From Succinivibrionaceae bacterium (GTDB taxonomy: Bacteria; Pseudomonadota; Gammaproteobacteria; Enterobacterales; Succinivibrionaceae): 5,345 nucleotides of DNA. The position numbers and the translations under genes are program-made. Position 1 is the first letter of the stretch; each line of letters starts with the position of its first letter. Of this stretch, positions 1 through 3,720 are shown in pieces. The stretch is from the NCBI GenBank assembly GCA_003477345.1, contig DMTG01000072.1, positions 1 through 5,345 on the forward strand, given 5' to 3'. The notes under the pieces were generated by a model. The model worked only from the letters and a program-made list of their open reading frames with translations. It made no database searches and was not told the DNA's origin.

Positions 1-38
1 GAATCAGCAATGATGCCGGCGTCTTTACTAAATGCCAT
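1..38 (-). CDS. ruvB: Probable RuvB (Holliday junction branch-migration ATPase), 5' end only
   Basis: Only 12 codons and two bases are visible before the window edge. They begin with ATG (38-36) and read M-A-F-S-K-D-A-G-I-I-A-D. An AAGG sequence lies about 12 bases upstream of the ATG, which is slightly far for a ribosome binding site. The call rests mainly on position. The gene lies 64 bp downstream of ruvA on the same strand, where ruvB usually sits, and the I-I-A-D stretch loosely resembles the I-E-A-D start of enterobacterial RuvB. RuvB is the hexameric AAA+ motor that RuvA loads onto Holliday junctions. No ATPase motif is within view, so another gene cannot be excluded. Confidence 0.55.
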   Translation of the reverse strand, partial: MAFSKDAGIIAD

Positions 39-67
39 AACTAACCGTTACCTTAATAATTTTCAAG

Positions 68-98
68 ATCTGCTTTATTAGTGCAGATGATTTTTTTT
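68..98 (+). terminator. Terminator-like hairpin with T tract, plus-strand sense, between ruvA and ruvB
   Basis: A 6-bp inverted repeat (ATCTGC at 68-73, GCAGAT at 83-88, 9-nt loop) is followed by GA and a run of eight T (91-98). In the plus direction this has the shape of a weak intrinsic terminator. Both flanking genes run on the minus strand, where the hairpin has no T run after it. It could therefore stop antisense transcription or simply form a stem in the ruvA-ruvB mRNA. The stem is short, with only three G-C pairs. Confidence 0.25.
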
Positions 99-102
99 AA
101 TG

Positions 103-705
103 TTATTTTTTAGACAAAAGCTTCAAGGCCGCCACCACAATGGCGCCGGTATCCATTCCGTCACCTGCCTCCTGACTGACGGCCCTGACCGCATCAGATT
201 CGCGGTAGCCAAGATTTACAAGGGCGGATACCGCCTCATCAAATACTGCCTGAGAGCCTGAGTTTTTAGCCTTGGCAGCTGAAGACGGGCTTTCGCTGTT
301 AAAGCGGCCTAAGCGATCTTTTAACTCCACTATCATGCGCTCTGCTGATTTTTTGCCGACTCCCGGGATCCTGATTAGAGAATTGACCTGCTCCTGCAGC
401 ACGGCTGCCACAAAGGACGGCACATCAAAGGTGGAGAGTGCGGCTAAGGCGGTCTTAGGGCCGATACCGCTTACTTTTATCAGTACTCTGAAAAGTGCTC
501 TTGCGGTATAGTCTGAAAAGCCGTACAGCACATGAGCATCCTCTCTTACAGAATGATGAATATATACAAAAACCTCTGAATCAGGTTTGCCTATCTCATT
601 TAGCGATGATTCCGGCATTTCCACTTCATAGCCGGTGCCTGATACCTCAATAAGAGCAATGCCCTCATCTACTCTTAAAAGTCTGCCTCTTAAACTTCCT
701 ATCAT
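103..705 (-). CDS. ruvA: Holliday junction branch-migration protein RuvA
   Basis: This 200-residue protein has the normal RuvA length (about 200). RuvA tetramers bind four-way DNA junctions in the cytoplasm and recruit the RuvB motor; RuvC then cuts the junction. Three regions are visible. The N-terminal OB-fold domain spans about 1-63 and includes the acidic pin E55-D56 within R-E-D-A, followed by L-Y-G-F. Two helix-hairpin-helix motifs follow, G-I-G-P-K at 80-84 and I-P-G-V-G-K-K at 113-119. A Ser/Ala/Lys-rich flexible linker (about 135-152) leads to the C-terminal RuvB-binding domain (about 154-200, A-L-x-N-L-G-Y). The ATG at 705 is the only sensible start because no in-frame alternative lies just upstream. 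No clear Shine-Dalgarno sequence precedes it. ruvC lies 58 bp upstream on the same strand, so the genes are probably co-transcribed. The protein ends S-K-K at TAA. Confidence 0.97.
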   Translation of the reverse strand: MIGSLRGRLLRVDEGIALIEVSGTGYEVEMPESSLNEIGKPDSEVFVYIHHSVREDAHVLYGFSDYTARALFRVLIKVSGIGPKTALAALSTFDVPSFVAAVLQEQVNSLIRIPGVGKKSAERMIVELKDRLGRFNSESPSSAAKAKNSGSQAVFDEAVSALVNLGYRESDAVRAVSQEAGDGMDTGAIVVAALKLLSKK

Positions 706-763
706 AATCTATGCATGCCGTATAAAAACAATTGTTACCATCTGTTTACCTGAAAAAATCTGA

Positions 764-1297
764 CTAGCTGTGCTGCAGTCGGCCTCTTACCGACCCGCTG
801 TCGGCAACCTCGTCGCCCATGGCCATAGTAACACTGCAGGTAAAGCAGTGACATATGGCGCAGGCCAGCGCATCCGCGGCATCGGTCTGAGGGTTCGCGG
901 TAAGATGCAGAATATTTCTGACCATATACTGCACCTGAGTTTTCTCGGCCGCCCCGTAGCCTACCACCGCCTGCTTGATCTGCCTCGGGGTATACTCGTA
1001 GACTTCAAGACTGGCCACAGCCCCGGCCACAATAGCACTGGCGCGGGCCTCTGACAGTTTTACCGTCGACTGTACGTTCTTAGATAAAAAGGTTTCCTCT
1101 ATCGCCATGCAGGTGGGACTGAACTGCTCTATGAGCGTAGTAACTCCCGTGTAAATAATCCTGAGTTTTTCTGCAAGCGTACCGTCGCCTGTTCTGATGC
1201 AGCCCGATCCCAGATAGGCAAGCTGTCCCTGCTGCATTCTGACAATGCCGTAGCCGGTAATGCGTGAACCGGGATCTATTCCTATTACTGTCTGCAT
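764..1297 (-). CDS. ruvC: Holliday junction resolvase RuvC
   Basis: This 177-residue protein matches the usual length of RuvC (about 173). RuvC is a dimeric, metal-dependent endonuclease with an RNase H-like fold that nicks Holliday junctions symmetrically, acting with RuvAB. All four catalytic carboxylates of the family are present. D8 lies in I-G-I-D-P-G-S, E67 in A-I-E-E-T-F, and D139 and D142 in T-D-A-A-D-A-L-A. The family motif P-R-Q-I-K-Q-A-V-V-G-Y-G (104-115) is also intact. The short tail after about residue 155 is not conserved in the family. The start is ATG at 1297, preceded by a very AT-rich stretch with no Shine-Dalgarno sequence. The stop is TAG. ruvA follows 58 bp downstream and a tRNA-Thr gene lies 178 bp upstream on the same strand. 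The yebC-type gene often found before ruvC in gammaproteobacteria is absent. Confidence 0.97.
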   Translation of the reverse strand: MQTVIGIDPGSRITGYGIVRMQQGQLAYLGSGCIRTGDGTLAEKLRIIYTGVTTLIEQFSPTCMAIEETFLSKNVQSTVKLSEARASAIVAGAVASLEVYEYTPRQIKQAVVGYGAAEKTQVQYMVRNILHLTANPQTDAADALACAICHCFTCSVTMAMGDEVADSGSVRGRLQHS

Positions 1298-1309
1298 AAA
1301 AAATAAAAT

Positions 1310-1369
1310 TTTATCTTATAAACCAAAAATTACGTACAAATTTTATCAAAAAAGCCGATACCTTGACAG
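1310..1369 (-). promoter_or_regulatory. Candidate ruvC promoter region
   Basis: Two weak sigma70-like pairings can be read on the minus strand. One is CTGTCA (1369-1364), a 16-bp gap and GATAAA (1347-1342), which would give a leader of roughly 38 nt. The other is TTGTAC (1339-1334), an 18-bp gap and GATAAA (1315-1310), which would start only a few bases before the ruvC ATG. Each hexamer matches consensus at about four of six positions. The region is AT-rich, as promoters often are, but read-through from the tRNA promoter could also serve ruvC. Confidence 0.3.
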
Positions 1370-1402
1370 ATCTGACTTAGGACGAACGCAGAGAGTGCGC
1401 CT

Positions 1403-1419
1403 GATGCCGCCTTGGCATC
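1403..1419 (-). other. Small hairpin between tRNA-Thr and ruvC
   Basis: GATGCC and GGCATC form a perfect 6-bp stem with a 5-nt loop, 57 bp past the tRNA 3' end. No T run follows on the minus strand, so it is not a standard intrinsic terminator. It might act as a processing or 3'-end-protecting stem after the tRNA. The rest of the 178-bp spacer 1298-1475 contains no gene that I can support. Confidence 0.3.
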
Positions 1420-1475
1420 TGCGACCTTATTTGTGACCTTTTTTTGGCTGGAAATGCTGACAGGAGTGGATTGGA

Positions 1476-1551
1476 TGGTGCTGGATACAGGAATCGAACC
1501 TGCGACCTTTTGATTACGAATCAACTGCTCTACCTACTGAGCTAAACCAGC
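1476..1551 (-). tRNA. thrW: tRNA-Thr, anticodon CGT
   Basis: This 76-nt gene folds as a complete tRNA with an encoded CCA end (CCA at 1478-1476). It has acceptor strands GCTGGTT and ATCCAGC, D-arm GCTC/GAGC, anticodon loop TTCGTAA (anticodon CGT, reading ACG), T-loop TTCGATT and discriminator A. The G1-C72 and C2-G71 pairs, which are threonine identity elements, are present. The sequence resembles E. coli thrW, including its G27-A43 mismatch at the top of the anticodon stem. One oddity is a U6-U67 mismatch in the acceptor stem. The gene stands alone, upstream of ruvC on the same strand. Confidence 0.96.
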
Positions 1552-1560
1552 GCAAGAGGT

Positions 1561-1589
1561 ATTCTAGCAAAACACTGACAAATTTAAAA
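1561..1589 (-). promoter_or_regulatory. Extended -10 promoter of tRNA-Thr
   Basis: On the minus strand TAGAAT (1566-1561) is preceded by TGC, giving an extended -10 element. TTTTAA lies 17 bp further upstream (1589-1584) as a weak -35. Transcription would begin a few bases before the tRNA 5' end at 1551, which suits a tRNA with a very short leader. Confidence 0.45.
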
Positions 1590-1640
1590 CCAGAAATAAA
1601 GAGGAGTGCAGCTTTTGCTTATGGAGTCTGCAGGCAGTAA

Positions 1641-1669
1641 ATGACAACAGTACTGCGCTGTCATAGAAT
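1641..1669 (+). promoter_or_regulatory. Sigma70-type promoter of the small membrane-protein gene, with palindromic spacer
   Basis: ATGACA (1641-1646, five of six matches to the -35 consensus) and TAGAAT (1664-1669, five of six matches to the -10 consensus) are separated by exactly 17 bp. A start near 1676 would give a leader of about 19 nt containing the ribosome binding site. The spacer holds the 8-bp palindrome CAGTACTG (1648-1655). TGACA and TGTCA form an outer inverted pair (1642-1646, 1659-1663). Either could be an operator, but no regulator is seen. Confidence 0.6.
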
Positions 1670-1681
1670 ATAGAGGTACAC

Positions 1682-1686
1682 AGGAG
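1682..1686 (+). promoter_or_regulatory. Ribosome binding site of the small membrane-protein gene
   Basis: AGGAG lies 8 bases before the ATG at 1695. It fixes that start, and it is the strongest Shine-Dalgarno sequence in front of any gene in the window. Confidence 0.8.
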
Positions 1687-1694
1687 AGAGTTTT

Positions 1695-2096
1695 ATGGAT
1701 AGTTACAGACCGTTGTTTTTTTCGATAGCTGCCCTTATTGCCTGGTGGACTCTGGCCTCTTTGTCGTATCCTGCCATGCCGGTGCTGCCTGAGGAATGGC
1801 TGCGCGCCGCTATGCTGGGAGCTGCCATTGCCTATCTGCTTGTAACCGGCAACAGCTACCGCCGAGACGGCCATAATTTAAGCTGCATGTTTCTCTGCAG
1901 CGCAGCCCTGATCCCGCCTGCCTACTACCTTGAATACTGGTACCTAGCATCTGACGGTGCAGCCCGCGATCCGGCCGCCCTTGATGCCTCGCTTGCCCAT
2001 GCCGTCACGGTCTACAATGCCTTCAGATATTTTCTGCTGCTGGTGGCTTTCATAATTCTTGCAAAATCTTTTATTAGAAATTTCAAAAATTTCTAA
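1695..2096 (+). CDS. Small membrane protein, four predicted transmembrane segments, unknown family
   Basis: I do not recognise this 133-residue protein. Four hydrophobic stretches are visible at about residues 7-24, 36-51, 62-83 and 108-124. The first loop is acidic (P-E-E at 32-34). The second carries Y-R-R-D-G-H (55-60). The third is a longer polar loop (about 85-106, D/A-rich), and the C-terminus is basic (K-S-F-I-R-N-F-K-N-F). By the positive-inside rule this suggests both termini face the cytoplasm in the inner membrane. Aromatic residues cluster in segment 3 (Y77, Y78, Y81, W82, Y83). No catalytic motif or signal peptide is seen. A good ribosome binding site and promoter lie just upstream, so it is very likely a real gene. 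It is followed after 101 bp by tpsB on the same strand with no strong terminator between, so co-transcription and a role in that secretion system are possible but unproven. Confidence 0.8.
   Translation: MDSYRPLFFSIAALIAWWTLASLSYPAMPVLPEEWLRAAMLGAAIAYLLVTGNSYRRDGHNLSCMFLCSAALIPPAYYLEYWYLASDGAARDPAALDASLAHAVTVYNAFRYFLLLVAFIILAKSFIRNFKNF
2074..2096. repeat. Perfect 10-bp inverted repeat overlapping a stop codon
   Basis: TTAGAAATTT (2074-2083) and AAATTTCTAA (2087-2096) are perfect complements around a 3-nt loop. The structure covers the last codons and the TAA of the small membrane-protein gene. Almost all pairs are A-T and no T run follows, so it is at best a weak terminator. It may act as an mRNA 3' structure or a protein site. 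Confidence 0.5.
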
Positions 2097-2120
2097 ATAA
2101 AAATTACCAAAACTGCAACT

Positions 2121-2142
2121 TCTGATCTTTTTTTGTATCAGA
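2121..2142. repeat. Inverted repeat with T-rich loop upstream of tpsB
   Basis: TCTGAT (2121-2126) and ATCAGA (2137-2142) flank a 10-nt loop containing seven T in a row. Because the T run sits inside the loop, it is not an intrinsic terminator. It lies about 55 bp before the tpsB start and could be a regulator site or an mRNA hairpin. Confidence 0.35.
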
Positions 2143-2160
2143 TGCCCTCTTGCCTGTCTG

Positions 2161-2166
2161 GATAAT
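2161..2166 (+). promoter_or_regulatory. Possible -10 element of the tpsBA operon
   Basis: GATAAT matches the -10 consensus at five of six positions and lies 31 bases before the tpsB start codon. No good -35 hexamer sits 16-18 bp upstream; the available sequence around 2138-2143 is TCAGAT. The promoter is therefore weak, activator-dependent or not real. Transcription from the upstream promoter at 1641-1669 is the alternative. Confidence 0.25.
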
Positions 2167-2183
2167 GGGTCCGAAATTTTATT

Positions 2184-2189
2184 AGGGAA
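2184..2189 (+). promoter_or_regulatory. Ribosome binding site of tpsB
   Basis: AGGGAA lies 8 bases before the ATG at 2198 and supports this start. The same AGGGA core precedes tpsA. Confidence 0.65.
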
Positions 2190-2197
2190 CCTTATCC

Positions 2198-3700
2198 ATG
2201 AAGAAACTATCACTGAAAAAAACTCTGCTCTGCCTTGGCGTTGTATCCTGCCTTTGTCAGAGCGCCCTGGCAGGCCCGGTGCTCAGCCACATATCCGTAG
2301 AATCCGCAGCCTCAATCAACAACCAGAAACTTGCCGGTCTTCTTAAGAAATATCAGGGCCGCGAGATTGATGCCGTGCTGCTGCAGGCGGTGCTGGATGA
2401 AGTCACCCGCTACTACAGAAAAAACGGCTTCCCGTCCGCAAGCGCCTATCTGCCGGAGCAGAGAACCCGTACCGGCAGCATCTCAGTGGGCGTACTGACT
2501 CCTAAAATCGGCAAAGTCGCAGTTATAAATCACGCAAGACTCAGAAACTCTGCCGTAAGACGCCTGTTTAAAGATCTCTACAGCCTTAAAAACACTCTGG
2601 CGGATAATGACTCCGTGGAGTCAATCCTCTATAGGCTTGCAGATCTGAATGTCTTCGACATTCGCGGCAGCTACCGCGACGGCAGGGCTCCTGATGAGCT
2701 GGATCTTGACATCAGGCTTGACAGAACCTCCCCTGCAGCCTTTGAGATCTTCACCGACAACTACGGCACCAAGGCCGCCGGCAGATACCGAGCCGGCCTC
2801 TATACTGACTTTAGAAATCTGACCTCCAATGCAGACACACTCAGCCTGTTTGCAGCCAGAAGCAATGAAAAGCAGACCAATCTGTCCTTAGGCTATGAAA
2901 TACCGGTAAACGCCTACCCTACCGTACTAGGCGGCAGCTTCTGCCTGGGCAGCTACGAGCTTGCCGGCGACTATGAAATCTTAGGCGCTCAGGGTACCTC
3001 CTATACCTATGAGCTTTTTGCAAAGCAGCCGCTGCTGCGCAGCAGGGGCTATAGGCTCACAGCCTCGGCAGGCGCCCGCTATCGCGATCTTAAAGATGAA
3101 TTTAAAGAGTTCGCGCTTGAATTTAAAAAACACACCACCGCAGGCTATCTGAAACTTTCAGGCGCCTTTAATGAGGGGCATTTCTCGCTGGGCTCCGATG
3201 TCGCCGCCACCTTTGGCAGGCTTGCAGCAGACGATGACTATGGAATAACCGAAGAAGGCAGCTTCAGCAAGATAAATGGCTCACTCAGCCTGCGTTATTC
3301 CTTAAACGACAGCCTTGCCCTGTTTTGTAAAAATGAGCTGCAGCTAGGCTCAGACAATCTTGAGAGCTCTGAAAAATTTCAGGCCACAGGTCCTTATGCA
3401 CTCACCGCCTTCAACAGTTCTATAGCCAATACTGACTCAGGTTATCTAAACTCCCTGGGGCTTGCCTATAAACCTATAGACAGCTTCAATCTGACATTAA
3501 GTCCGCATTTTGACATGGCCTTTGTGTCAGATAAGGTCTATGGGCACGGCTCTCTGTACGGCAGCGGACTTGATATTGACCTAAAAGCCGGCGGCTTTTT
3601 TGCAAACCTCAAAGGCGCCGCCGCTCTCAGCTCCAGCGACAGCTATAAGTACAAAGATGACTATCAGTTCTTTGTAAGACTTGGATATATTTACGCTTAA
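2198..3700 (+). CDS. TpsB outer-membrane transporter of a two-partner secretion system (ShlB/FhaC family)
   Basis: This 500-residue protein should sit in the outer membrane and export the adjacent TpsA. A Sec signal peptide (1-25, basic start, hydrophobic core, A-L-A before G26) precedes a first POTRA domain (about 28-103, with R-Y-Y-R-K-N-G-F then Y-L-P-E-Q). A second POTRA domain follows (about 104-176), then a beta-barrel (about 177-500). Barrel family signatures include T-D-N-Y-G-T (186-191) with G-R-Y-R-A-G, and K-Q-P-L-L-R-S-R (276-283). It is shorter than FhaC (about 550 mature residues) because POTRA1 begins directly after the signal peptide, leaving no N-terminal plug helix or linker. 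The L6 loop motif, usually V-R-G-Y or V-R-A-Y, reads L-T-A-F (402-405), while its usual partner aspartate seems kept as D439 in H-F-D-M-A-F. The protein ends Y-I-Y-A. Tandem TAA stops are followed by tpsA 20 bp on. Confidence 0.93.
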   Translation: MKKLSLKKTLLCLGVVSCLCQSALAGPVLSHISVESAASINNQKLAGLLKKYQGREIDAVLLQAVLDEVTRYYRKNGFPSASAYLPEQRTRTGSISVGVLTPKIGKVAVINHARLRNSAVRRLFKDLYSLKNTLADNDSVESILYRLADLNVFDIRGSYRDGRAPDELDLDIRLDRTSPAAFEIFTDNYGTKAAGRYRAGLYTDFRNLTSNADTLSLFAARSNEKQTNLSLGYEIPVNAYPTVLGGSFCLGSYELAGDYEILGAQGTSYTYELFAKQPLLRSRGYRLTASAGARYRDLKDEFKEFALEFKKHTTAGYLKLSGAFNEGHFSLGSDVAATFGRLAADDDYGITEEGSFSKINGSLSLRYSLNDSLALFCKNELQLGSDNLESSEKFQATGPYALTAFNSSIANTDSGYLNSLGLAYKPIDSFNLTLSPHFDMAFVSDKVYGHGSLYGSGLDIDLKAGGFFANLKGAAALSSSDSYKYKDDYQFFVRLGYIYA

Positions 3701-3709
3701 TAAAAGCAC

Positions 3710-3714
3710 AGGGA
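3710..3714 (+). promoter_or_regulatory. Ribosome binding site of tpsA
   Basis: AGGGA lies 6 bases before the ATG at 3721, inside the 20-bp gap between tpsB and tpsA. It supports separate initiation on a shared transcript. Confidence 0.65.
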
Positions 3715-3720
3715 TCACTC

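Noticed and set aside
272..511. Plus-strand ORF of 79 codons
   Set aside because: It lies antisense within ruvA, whose conserved motifs prove the minus strand is coding.
707..720. Four-codon mini-ORF (M-H-R-L) whose TGA overlaps the ruvA ATG
   Set aside because: It has no ribosome binding site and is too short to judge; a chance frame in the leader.
727..736. Palindrome AACAATTGTT between ruvC and ruvA
   Set aside because: An A/T-rich 10-bp palindrome is common by chance in AT-rich spacers and does not match a LexA box.
770..1054. Plus-strand ORF of 94 codons
   Set aside because: It lies fully opposite ruvC, has no ribosome binding site and its protein has no recognisable features.
1363..1368. 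Perfect TTGACA -35 hexamer on the plus strand
   Set aside because: No -10-like hexamer lies 16-18 bp downstream and no plus-strand gene follows before the tRNA.
1448..1463. CTG-N10-CAG match, a possible LexA (SOS) box upstream of ruvC
   Set aside because: The ten central bases are not the usual alternating A/T, one half-site is CTGG rather than CTGT, and it lies about 150 bp from ruvC beside the tRNA end. About one such match is expected by chance in a window of this size.
1330..1524. Minus-strand ORF containing N-Q-K-V-A-G-S-I-P-V-S-S-T
   Set aside because: This string is a familiar translation of a tRNA gene T-arm and 3' end. The frame starts inside tRNA-Thr and runs into spacer, so it is an artefact.
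1584..1874. Minus-strand ORF of 96 codons
   Set aside because: It overlaps the promoter and first half of the four-segment membrane-protein gene, which has clear initiation signals; this ORF has none.
1944..2213. Minus-strand ORF of 89 codons
   Set aside because: It is the shadow of the membrane-protein gene and the tpsB leader, with no coherent protein features.
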